In this document: positions 17,195 to 24,881 of the stretch, piece after piece
How positions within the stretch are numbered: the first letter of the stretch is position 1
Layout: every line of letters starts with the position of its first letter
Source of the DNA: Streptomyces megasporus
GTDB taxonomy: Bacteria > Actinomycetota > Actinomycetes > Streptomycetales > Streptomycetaceae
Direction of reading: 5' to 3'
Assembly: GCF_000718985.1 (NCBI RefSeq)
Contig: NZ_JODL01000016.1
Location: forward strand, 223,147-287,146
Length of the DNA: 64,000 nt
Notes under the pieces: model-generated
The model's input: only the letters and a program-made list of their open reading frames with translations
The model's database searches: none
Told to the model about the DNA's origin: nothing
Program-made: the position numbers and the translations under genes

Positions 17195-18231
17195 GCGTTC
17201 ACTGTCTCCTCGGTGGAGGCTCGGTCGAGCAGGTCGAGCGCGGCCGCGACGGTCTCGTCGGTGCCGGCCGGGTCGCCGATGGGGACGTTCTCGTTCAGCC
17301 GGGGGTACTTGTCGCCGCTGTCCGGGCACAGGCAGGCCAGTTCGCGCAGCGTCGGATCGAGCGAGGCCCGCACGACCGCGGCCAGGACCGCCGCGCCCCC
17401 GCTGCCGCCGAGCGACAGCCCGGTCCGTTCCCGGATGCGCGAGCAGGCGGCGGCCGCGTCGGCGTCCCGGAGCCGGACGACGTCGTCCCAGTGGTGCCGC
17501 TCGATGAAGCGGGAGACCCGTCCGGAGCCGAAACCGGCCAGTTTGTGGGGGCGGTGGGCGGGGGTTCCACCCATGGCGGCCGAGCCGACGGCGTCGACCG
17601 CGACGATCCTGGTGGCCGGTGCGCGGCGACGCAGGAAGGAGGCGACCCCGGCGAGCGTGCCGCCCGTCGACACGGCGACGGCGACGGCGTCGTAACCGCC
17701 CTCGGGGGCGGCCTCGACCAGTTCGGCGGCGGTGTGGGTCTCGTGGACGCCGGGGTTGGCGGGGCTCTCGTACTGGTTGGTCCACACGGCCCCGCCGTCC
17801 TGCTCCAGGATCTCCCGCACCGCCGCGAGCCGGGCGTCCAGGGTCGTGCCGCCCGGGGCCTCGCGGACCGTCACCACCTCGGCCCCGTAGGCGATCATGC
17901 GGTCGACGCTGGCCTTCGGGGTGCTGGGCTCGACGACCAGGGTGCAGGCGTACCCGCGGGCTCGGCAGAGTCCGGCCAGCGCCACGCCGAGGTTTCCCGA
18001 GGTGGACTCCACCACCCGCAATCCCGGGCGCAGTTCGCCGGATTCCTCCAGGGCGTCCAGGAGGGCGGCGGCGGTGCGGGCCTTGATCGAGCCGAAGGGG
18101 TTCTCGGCCTCCAGCTTGAGCCAGATCCGCACGGTCCGGTCGTCGAGCGGGACGACGACCGGCCGTACGGGTGTGCCACCGATCACCGGGTCCTCGTCGA
18201 GGGGGCCCGGGAACGCGTTCCGTTTCCTCAC
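17191..18231 (-). CDS. sbnA: SbnA-like O-phosphoserine-dependent ACEGA synthase (PLP)
   Basis: A 346-residue fold-type II PLP enzyme of the cysteine synthase group. Lys50 in 'ENPFGSIKARTA' would hold PLP, 'VVESTSGNLGVAL' binds the substrate carboxylate, and 'VSTGGTLAGVA' is the phosphate-binding loop. SbnA enzymes join O-phospho-L-serine with L-glutamate to form ACEGA, the substrate of SbnB. It overlaps the upstream oxygenase gene and the downstream sbnB by four bases each. Together they provide L-2,3-diaminopropionate (L-Dap), a building block of siderophores, viomycin-type peptides and dapdiamides. Confidence 0.91.
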   Translation of the reverse strand: MRKRNAFPGPLDEDPVIGGTPVRPVVVPLDDRTVRIWLKLEAENPFGSIKARTAAALLDALEESGELRPGLRVVESTSGNLGVALAGLCRARGYACTLVVEPSTPKASVDRMIAYGAEVVTVREAPGGTTLDARLAAVREILEQDGGAVWTNQYESPANPGVHETHTAAELVEAAPEGGYDAVAVAVSTGGTLAGVASFLRRRAPATRIVAVDAVGSAAMGGTPAHRPHKLAGFGSGRVSRFIERHHWDDVVRLRDADAAAACSRIRERTGLSLGGSGGAAVLAAVVRASLDPTLRELACLCPDSGDKYPRLNENVPIGDPAGTDETVAAALDLLDRASTEETVNA

Positions 18232-19283
18232 CGCGCCCCGTCCCCGGACGTCGTCGCCCCGTGCGGCGCCGCGCCGGTCCCGCTATACCGCCCGGCGCCC
18301 ACCGCGCCGTGCGGGGAGGGCCAGACCCGGACGCCGTGCTCCCGGAAACGGGGCAGCGAGGAACAGATCATGGTGCGCAGCAGCCAGCGGTCGGTGCCGT
18401 CGTTCCGGGCCTGGAAGGGCGTCCGGGCGTGCACGGTGCGCCGGTTGTCGAGCAGCAGCAACTCCCCGGGCGCCAGCGCGTGCTCCACGCGTTTGGCGTC
18501 CAGTTCCGCGGCGAGCCGGCGCAGCGCCCGGGCCTCCTCCCCGTCCGGCCGGCCGGCGGGGCCGAGGTAGTGGGCGTCGTAGCAGATCTCCGGGGCCTCG
18601 GCCGGCCCCCACAGCACGGCGGTGGCGGCGGGGCTGCGGTCGGCCATCTCGTGGGCGGTGTCCGGTTCCATCAGGAAGACCGGCCGGCTCAGCACCTCCC
18701 GCACCTCGTCGGGCAGTTCGAGGTCGCGCGCCGAGACGAAGCGCGTGTGCGCCGCGGCCTCGCCGCGCAGGCACAGCAGTCCGAAGTGGTCGCACCGGTC
18801 GGGGCTGAACCCGTCCTCGACGTGCCAGTCGAGCATGCCGCTGCTGCTCTCGCTGGTCTGCGTGTGCTCCATGCTGGGGACCGGGACGACGTGCTGGACC
18901 AGGCGGCCGGAGTAGAAGGTGCTGAAGGTGAACGGTTCGCCCAGCTGTAAGGAGACGCCCAGCAGGCACAGCGCGGCGGCCTGAGCCGGTCCGGTCAGGG
19001 GCTCCGCCGACCCCCTCGGGCCGGGGCCCCACTCCTGGTCCGTCGGGAGCAGGTCGCTCACCAGCAGGGCGTCGTGACCGGCGCCCCTGCGGTGACGGTG
19101 CAGGGCGCGCAGCAGGCGGGTCGGGAAGGCGGGAGTCAGGGCACAGGCGAGCTCGGTGACGCCGTCGGCGTCGAGCTCCGCCACGTCCTCCGACCGGGTC
19201 AGGTCCGAGGCCGCCTCCCACAGCGCCTTCGTCTCCTCGGGTGTGAGGCGGATCGTCTGCTCTGCGGAGAGTCGCGCGGACAT
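18228..19283 (-). CDS. Fe(II)/2-oxoglutarate oxygenase, clavaminate synthase-like (VioC/AsnO group)
   Basis: A 351-residue oxygenase. The iron site is His154 and Glu156 in 'LDWHVEDGF' (HxE instead of the more common HxD) and His285 in 'RTVHARTPF'. The Arg for 2-oxoglutarate follows in 'TDRWLLRTM'. The 'GEPFTFSTFYSG' region and HxE pattern are those of VioC (arginine beta-hydroxylase), OrfP and AsnO. A free or carrier-bound basic amino acid is the likely substrate. Codon 112 is TTA (18948-18950), very rare in Streptomyces and dependent on the bldA tRNA. The start overlaps the upstream stop by one base (TAATG). Confidence 0.88.
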   Translation of the reverse strand: MSARLSAEQTIRLTPEETKALWEAASDLTRSEDVAELDADGVTELACALTPAFPTRLLRALHRHRRGAGHDALLVSDLLPTDQEWGPGPRGSAEPLTGPAQAAALCLLGVSLQLGEPFTFSTFYSGRLVQHVVPVPSMEHTQTSESSSGMLDWHVEDGFSPDRCDHFGLLCLRGEAAAHTRFVSARDLELPDEVREVLSRPVFLMEPDTAHEMADRSPAATAVLWGPAEAPEICYDAHYLGPAGRPDGEEARALRRLAAELDAKRVEHALAPGELLLLDNRRTVHARTPFQARNDGTDRWLLRTMICSSLPRFREHGVRVWPSPHGAVGAGRYSGTGAAPHGATTSGDGAR

Positions 19284-20026
19284 TACGGCTCCTCGTTCAG
19301 GGGTGGGTGGACACGGAGCGGGCAGCGCCAGGAGTCCGGGTCGACCGGGGCTCCGGAGAACCCCGGGGCCTGCGGATCGTCCAGGGTGGCCGGCAGGGCC
19401 GGATTGACGTGCCCCTGCAGGCGCGCGTCGCGCTCCCGGATCCTGTTCTGGAAGCGCAGGAACTGTTCGTCGGTGGGGAAGTTGGCGCGGTCCTGCTCCG
19501 GCGGGTTGAAGATCAGGGTCGTCCAGCCGAAGCGGCGCGCGTACCGGGTCGCCCCGGGGTAGAGGGTGACCACCAACTGGCCCAGTCCCGCCACGGACAG
19601 GGCGAAGTCGGCGTCCCGCGGCTCGGTGGAGAAGCGTCCGTCCCAGGGAACGTCGTCCAGGTCGTGCAGGTGCTGCAGGAAGGACCACAGCCGTCGGTCC
19701 CACTCCCCCTCGTCGGCGATCGCCCGGGGCTCCAGGAAGCTGACGACGTAGGTGTACAGGTCTCCCATCCGCAGGCGCACCCGGGCGAAGTACCGCAGGT
19801 CGGCGAGGACGTGCTCGGGCGATCGCGGGTCGTCCATGTCGGGCAGCACGTTGAAGAGGTAGCTGCCGTCCCGGAACGCCGAGCGCGCGCCCAGGCAGGG
19901 GAACGGACTGCCCAGCACCACGGACCGCAGCTGTTGCTCGATGAGTTCGCGCACGGGACCGGGCACCCGCTCCGTGTGCTCCGCGGGGAGGGCAGGGTAC
20001 TCCGTGCGCCGACGGGCCGGTGACAA
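19283..20026 (-). CDS. YqcI/YcgG family protein, likely heme-dependent guanidine N-oxygenase
   Basis: A 247-residue protein. It has the YqcI/YcgG hallmarks in order: 'FPCLGARSAF' with an early Cys, 'LWSFLQHLHDLD', 'LVVTLYPGATRYARRF' followed by a 'LIFNPPEQ' motif, then 'IRERDARLQGHVNPAL' and the closing 'WRCPLRVHPP'. Members of this family include, to my knowledge, the heme proteins DcsA (arginine N-hydroxylation in D-cycloserine biosynthesis) and GntA (guanidine N-hydroxylation in guanitoxin biosynthesis). Placement beside an amidinotransferase fits a guanidine substrate. The family call is strong; the reaction is inferred. Confidence 0.82.
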   Translation of the reverse strand: MSPARRRTEYPALPAEHTERVPGPVRELIEQQLRSVVLGSPFPCLGARSAFRDGSYLFNVLPDMDDPRSPEHVLADLRYFARVRLRMGDLYTYVVSFLEPRAIADEGEWDRRLWSFLQHLHDLDDVPWDGRFSTEPRDADFALSVAGLGQLVVTLYPGATRYARRFGWTTLIFNPPEQDRANFPTDEQFLRFQNRIRERDARLQGHVNPALPATLDDPQAPGFSGAPVDPDSWRCPLRVHPPLNEEP

Positions 20027-20104
20027 GGTGACCTCCTGGTGGGTGGGCGGGCCCGCCGGGCCCGCCCCCGGCCGGGGCGGGCCCTCGGTTCGGCGGCGAG
20101 GCGA

Positions 20105-21178
20105 CTACCCGAAGTAGTCCTCGAGACCGCCCTCCCGTGAGATGTCGAGCGTGACGCAGTGGAAGCCACCGCCGAGCACCCGCTGGTGGCGCAGCCGGTG
20201 CGGCAGCACGGAGATGCCCTTGCTCTCCAGGGCCTTGGCGAGGGCGGGCTGGTCGCCGTCGACGATGGCCAGTTCGGGGTTGACCATCAGCAGGTTCATG
20301 CAGATCCAGGTCTCGCTCAGGGTGTACGGCAGCGCCGTCTCGGTGGGCTCGGGCTCGGGGCACCACAGGATGTCCCAGTCGCGGAAGGCCTCCGGCACCT
20401 CGTCCTCGGCGATCCGGGCCGGGTTGAGCATGACCAGCCCCGGCCGCAGCACGGCGATGGTGCTGTCGATGTGGGTGTAGCCGTAGACGTCCCGCAGCGG
20501 GTGGACGCGCAGGGTGGGATCGACCATCCGCAGTGTGGACCTGAGCCACTTCAGGCCCATCTCGTTGCCGCTGCGCGACACCTGGTAGAAGAGGTCCCGG
20601 CCGACGCGCAGCACGTTCGCGGCGTCGAACACCGGCTCGGCCTCACCCAGCAACGGCCGTCCCTCCTCGTCCCACTCGTACAGCTCGTCCTTGAGCTGCG
20701 GGCGGGGCGCGGCGATCCACGAGGCACCCTCCAGCATGTACCGCTGGAACAGCGGGCGGAGATTGAAGATCTCGAAGTAGCGGGACCGCATCGGGCTGGG
20801 CGCCTCGATGACGGTGGAGCCCACCACGAGCGTGATGTCCCGGGGGCAGTAGGAGATGTAGCCGTCCGCCTCCCAGTACGGCGAGGCGAAGGAACGGGAG
20901 TGGTCCACGGCGGGGGGACGGTGGGTGGTGACGCCCAGCCCCCGCAGGGTCTCGGCCAACTGCTCCAGGTCCTCGTTGGACTCCTCGACGACCCGCTTCG
21001 GGAACTCCCCGGCCTCGACCTGCCGGAGTTCGTCGGGCGTCATGGTGGGGTAACAGGCCAGCCATGCCGACGGGTCGCTCATCCGGGGTATGCGCGCGTG
21101 GGTGGCGTCCCCGACGATGATCTCCTTGAGCGGGGTGAACTCGTCCCAGGAGTTGACGGGAGGAACGGCACTGGTCAT
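20105..21178 (-). CDS. StrB-like L-arginine:amine amidinotransferase
   Basis: A 357-residue protein close in layout to streptomycin StrB1 and glycine amidinotransferases. The triad residues are the Asp in 'VFDAANVLR', His236 in 'YTHIDSTI' and Cys341 in 'LGGGFHCVTLDI'. 'YCPRDITLVVGSTVIEAPSPMRSRYFE' is the conserved core. The enzyme moves the amidino group from L-arginine to an acceptor amine. No aminocyclitol genes are present, so a cluster-made amine such as L-Dap is the likely acceptor. The 126-bp gap upstream and 78-bp gap downstream are the largest in the cluster and could hold a secondary promoter. Confidence 0.92.
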   Translation of the reverse strand: MTSAVPPVNSWDEFTPLKEIIVGDATHARIPRMSDPSAWLACYPTMTPDELRQVEAGEFPKRVVEESNEDLEQLAETLRGLGVTTHRPPAVDHSRSFASPYWEADGYISYCPRDITLVVGSTVIEAPSPMRSRYFEIFNLRPLFQRYMLEGASWIAAPRPQLKDELYEWDEEGRPLLGEAEPVFDAANVLRVGRDLFYQVSRSGNEMGLKWLRSTLRMVDPTLRVHPLRDVYGYTHIDSTIAVLRPGLVMLNPARIAEDEVPEAFRDWDILWCPEPEPTETALPYTLSETWICMNLLMVNPELAIVDGDQPALAKALESKGISVLPHRLRHQRVLGGGFHCVTLDISREGGLEDYFG

Positions 21179-21304
21179 GGTTCTCCTCTTCTCCTCATTC
21201 CCTTGGGTCCCGAGGTGACGGGACGTCCGGTGGGTCAGACGGTGTTCGGACGCCGACGGCGGGACGCCGACGCCCGGTGGCGGCCGGTGTGGGCGGCGGG
21301 AGGC

Positions 21305-22267
21305 TCAGACCGCGGCGGCGCGGACCATCTCCCGGCCGAGAGCCCGCAGGTACCGGGTCTCGTGGCTGCGGTTGCCCTTCAACGACCACTCGCGTTCCGC
21401 GCCGAGCAGTTCCATGGCGGCGGTGGCGAAGACGTAACCGGGCAGGGCGTCGAGCTCGGCGCCGGTGAGCGGGGCGTGCTTCCGGTAGAGGCTGGTCAGC
21501 AGGTCGACGCGCTCCGGGAGCGTGCGGGGGTCCTTGTGCATCAGGTTGACGGCGGCCATGGCCAGGTCGTGGATCCGCGCGTAGCGGTTGGAGACGGCGA
21601 AGTCGAGGATGGCCAACTCCCCCGAGCGGGTGCGCATCACGTTCGCCTTGGTCAGGTCACCGTGCGAGAAGGCCTGCGGGAGCCGGTCCGCCCGCAGCGC
21701 GCGGAAGGCGTCGACGGCGGCCGTCACCAGGGCGCGGTCCTCCGCCTCCAGCAGCGGGACCATCTCGGCGGCGAGGGTCTCGATCCTGGGGACCGCCCAC
21801 CAGTCGTGGACGTGTTCCGGGGCGAAGTCCAGGGAGTGCACGCGGTGCAGTTGTCCGACGATCTCCTCGATCTCGAGGTCGCTCGGGTGTTCGTCGGCTT
21901 CCAGGAAGGTGGTCCCGTCCACCCTGTCCATCACCATCAGCCGGTTCCCGGAGGGCTCGTGGTGGAGCAGCGGCGAGCCGTCCGCGTGGTACACCCCGGG
22001 GTGGGCCACCCCGGCCTCCAGCACCCGCCGGACCACCTCGACGTAGCGCGCGCACATGGCCGGGGTGCGGGCGGAGTTGAAGACCTTGACGACATAGCCG
22101 CCGTTCTCGGTGTCGACCATGATGTTGCAGTCGTCGTAGCCGACGTCCGAGACGCGGGTGGCGACCACGGTCCCCAGGGAGCACACGCGGGCGGCCCAGC
22201 GCACCAGGTCGTCCACGAGCCGGGGCGCGTGGATGCGCCGCAGCGGGTCGGGCGGGTTGTCGATCAC
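21305..22267 (-). CDS. APH/choline kinase-like small-molecule phosphotransferase
   Basis: A 320-residue kinase. Lys61 in 'GGYVVKVFN' is the ATP lysine, the catalytic loop 'SHGDLTKANVM' (HGDLxxxN) is near residue 202, and the metal-binding Asp lies in 'LAILDFAVSN'. This is the aminoglycoside phosphotransferase/homoserine kinase fold. The GTG start overlaps the exporter stop as GTGA. In this cluster it may phosphorylate the product as self-resistance or activate an intermediate; sequence cannot decide. The pairing with an exporter favours resistance. Confidence 0.85.
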   Translation of the reverse strand: MIDNPPDPLRRIHAPRLVDDLVRWAARVCSLGTVVATRVSDVGYDDCNIMVDTENGGYVVKVFNSARTPAMCARYVEVVRRVLEAGVAHPGVYHADGSPLLHHEPSGNRLMVMDRVDGTTFLEADEHPSDLEIEEIVGQLHRVHSLDFAPEHVHDWWAVPRIETLAAEMVPLLEAEDRALVTAAVDAFRALRADRLPQAFSHGDLTKANVMRTRSGELAILDFAVSNRYARIHDLAMAAVNLMHKDPRTLPERVDLLTSLYRKHAPLTGAELDALPGYVFATAAMELLGAEREWSLKGNRSHETRYLRALGREMVRAAAV

Positions 22268-23493
22268 GGCGTCGTCCCCCGTTCCCGGAGGAAGACCACC
22301 AGCAGCCCGGCGGCGGCGACGGTCACCAGCGCGCCGGCCACGTGGAAGGGCGCGGTGAGGGTCAGGGCGTCGGCGATCGCTCCACCGGCCAGCGCGCCGA
22401 CCATGCCGCTGCCGTACAGCACGATGCGGTGCGTGCCGGTGACCCGGCCCAGGACCTCCCGCGGGGCTTCCCGCTGGCGGGTGGAGAGCGCCACCACGTT
22501 CCACAGGGCGAAGCCGCCGCTGCTCACCGCGAGCATCGCGGCCGCCACGTACGGGCTGTCGCTCAGCGCGATGACGACGGCGGGCAGTCCGGACAGCAGG
22601 GTTCCGGTGACGAGCACGGTGTGCGGCGCGAAGCGCTCCGCGAGCCGTTCGGCTCCGAGGGCTCCGGCGGTGCCGCCGACCGCTCCGGCCGCCAGCAGCA
22701 GACCGAAGCCGGCCTCCGGCAGTCCCAGGACGTCCCCGCTGTACACCACCAGGACCGACCACCACGCGGAGTCGGCGAAGCAGATCGCCGCTCCGGAGCA
22801 GGTCACCGCCGCCAGCCGCGGGTTGCCCAGCAGCCAGCGCACCCCTCCCAGCAGCTCGGTCCGCAGCGGCGGGCGCTTGCCGTCCGGCCGCTCCACCGCC
22901 ACGGTGGAGGCCGCCTTGGGCAGTGTCAGCACCAGGACGGCGGCGATGAGCAGCGCCGTCGCGTCCACCGCCACCGGCACGGACATGGCCGCGGCGAAGA
23001 GCAGCGCCCCGAGCAGCGGACCGATGAACTCGTTGCCGACGATCTCGGTGCCGATCAGCCGTCCGTTGGCGCGTTCCAGCTGCGCCTCGGTCACCAGCCT
23101 CGGCAGGATGCTGTGCGAGGCCGTGTCCCGGAAGGTCTCCGCCACCCCGATCACGAAGGCCGTCCCGGCCAGCAGCGGGATCGTCACGGCGTCCAGGAGG
23201 AGCACCACCAGCAGGGCGGAGAGCATCACCACGCGCAGCGCGTCCGCCGCCGCGACCACCCGGGCGGGCGGGTAGCGGTCGGCGACCAGCCCCGCGCCGA
23301 GCCCGAACACCAGCCAGGCGCCCTGCTGGCAGGCGGTGATCAGGGCCACCCCGAAGGCGTTGTCGGAGACGGAGGCCGCGATGAGGGGCAGCGCGGCGGC
23401 ACGGATGCCGTCCGCGACGTTGACGGCGGCGGCCGAGGTCCAGAACCTCCAGAACGGGGCCCCGAGCCGCCTCGCCGCGAGGGTGTCGGTCAC
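22264..23493 (-). CDS. MFS exporter of the biosynthetic cluster
   Basis: A 409-residue protein with about 12 hydrophobic segments. It starts at GTG 23493 with 'TDTLAARRLGAPFWRFW', typical of the MFS_3 / enterobactin-exporter-like group. 'LVADRYPPARVV' is the loop 2-3 signature. It overlaps both neighbours by GTGA. Its position inside the operon suggests it exports the final product. The substrate is not readable from sequence. Confidence 0.9.
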   Translation of the reverse strand: MTDTLAARRLGAPFWRFWTSAAAVNVADGIRAAALPLIAASVSDNAFGVALITACQQGAWLVFGLGAGLVADRYPPARVVAAADALRVVMLSALLVVLLLDAVTIPLLAGTAFVIGVAETFRDTASHSILPRLVTEAQLERANGRLIGTEIVGNEFIGPLLGALLFAAAMSVPVAVDATALLIAAVLVLTLPKAASTVAVERPDGKRPPLRTELLGGVRWLLGNPRLAAVTCSGAAICFADSAWWSVLVVYSGDVLGLPEAGFGLLLAAGAVGGTAGALGAERLAERFAPHTVLVTGTLLSGLPAVVIALSDSPYVAAAMLAVSSGGFALWNVVALSTRQREAPREVLGRVTGTHRIVLYGSGMVGALAGGAIADALTLTAPFHVAGALVTVAAAGLLVVFLRERGTTP

Positions 23494-24881
23494 CACCGCC
23501 GCCCTCCGTCCTGCCCGGTCCGGCCGGCCGCCCGCGGCCCGTCCGGGTACCTGACGCTCCCCCACTGGCCGCCGTTGTGGTGGTGGATGATCGTGGGGAC
23601 CGAGCGCGGGCAGACCTTCGACCAGGCGCCGGCGGGCTCGCCGTCCACCACGAAGAAGCCGATGCTCACCTGCGTGGCGGGAAAGGAGAGCGCGTCCCGG
23701 GCGTCGTTCAGGTGGGGGAAGGGCACCGTCCCCGGGGGGATCAGCCGCTGCAGCACGTGGGGGGCGTCGAGGTTCTCGGCGGCCGCGCGCAGCGCCGACC
23801 GGAACTCCCCCTCGTCCATGTCCGCTCCCAGCCGCACCCCCTGGCTCAGGCTGCCGATCGACGGCTTCAGCACCAGGTCGGTGTGCGCGCCGAAGGCGGC
23901 CTCGCCGTCGGCGAGCGCCTCCGGGGTCAGCAGCCACGTCTCCGGGATGCGGCGGCGCACCAGTTCGGCGGCGGCGGGCGACAGCAGTCCGCGCCGGGCG
24001 GCCTGGTGCAACAGGCCGAACGTGACCTTCTGGGCCTGCCACTCGGCGCGGAAGCCGGTGGTGAGCACGACGGCTCCGTCGACCGCGGCGTCCAGGACGG
24101 GCCGGGCGGAGTCGGGGTCCTGCGGCATGTCCTCCAGCAGGAACTCGCGGTGCACCACGTCGACGGGCCTGCCGCGCAGCCGCAGCCGGCCGTGTTCGTA
24201 GCGCAGTTCGCGGTGGTGGCAGACGACCGTCTCGAAACCGCGGGCCGCGAACAGCTCCGCCATCCGCACGTGGTCCCGCAGGTAGGCGACGTCGTAGCCC
24301 TCCCAGTCCACCACGGCGAGCACCGGCCGGCCGTCGCCGCCGGCCAGCTTCTCGCACCTGCGGTGCACCGCCCGGGCGAGGAGGTCCATCGGGGTGCGGG
24401 CCCGGCAGCCGCCCGCGGCGAGGAGGTCGCGCAGTGGCCGGCGGGAGAAGCACGCGTCGTAGTCCTCCACCAGCAGTCCGCCCAGCCCCGCGCAGATGTT
24501 GATTTCGTTCGCCTGCCAGCCGTCCGAGCCGAGCAGGAAGTCGGAGCGGGAGAGCTCCACCTCGTGCGGGATCTCGGCCCGGACGAAGGGGCGCAGCGGG
24601 GCCGGGGTGCGGAGCTCCTCCAGCGCCGTGTCGATGTCGCCGTACAGCGCCACGGCCGGGTCGCTGCGCACCGCGGCGGTCAGCTCGCGGGACGCCTCGC
24701 CCAGCAGCTCGACCTCCTCGCGGTCCAGCAGGACCGGCACGGACGCCAGCGGTATCCACTCGTCCGGGCGCGGCTGCATGGCCGCCGCCGCCCGCAGTTC
24801 CCGTTGCGCCTCGGCCAACGCGGCCACCGCGGCGTCCTCGTCGGCGCGCAGCCGACTGTTGAGCTCGTCCAGGAGCCTCAT
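23490..24881 (-). CDS. ATP-grasp-like protein (circularly permuted type) in the cluster
   Basis: The protein has 463 residues. The motif 'LLGSDGWQANEINICAG' near residue 120 has the G-x-x-x-E-x-N pattern of ATP-grasp metal ligands placed early. The ATP-lysine segment 'LVLKPSIGSLSQGVRLG' comes late (around 336), which suggests a circularly permuted ATP-grasp as in glutathionylspermidine synthase relatives. Such enzymes form amide bonds via acyl phosphates. It overlaps the LanB-like gene upstream and the exporter downstream by four bases. I do not recognise a characterised homologue; ligase activity is inferred from the motifs. Confidence 0.7.
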   Translation of the reverse strand: MRLLDELNSRLRADEDAAVAALAEAQRELRAAAAMQPRPDEWIPLASVPVLLDREEVELLGEASRELTAAVRSDPAVALYGDIDTALEELRTPAPLRPFVRAEIPHEVELSRSDFLLGSDGWQANEINICAGLGGLLVEDYDACFSRRPLRDLLAAGGCRARTPMDLLARAVHRRCEKLAGGDGRPVLAVVDWEGYDVAYLRDHVRMAELFAARGFETVVCHHRELRYEHGRLRLRGRPVDVVHREFLLEDMPQDPDSARPVLDAAVDGAVVLTTGFRAEWQAQKVTFGLLHQAARRGLLSPAAAELVRRRIPETWLLTPEALADGEAAFGAHTDLVLKPSIGSLSQGVRLGADMDEGEFRSALRAAAENLDAPHVLQRLIPPGTVPFPHLNDARDALSFPATQVSIGFFVVDGEPAGAWSKVCPRSVPTIIHHHNGGQWGSVRYPDGPRAAGRTGQDGGRRW

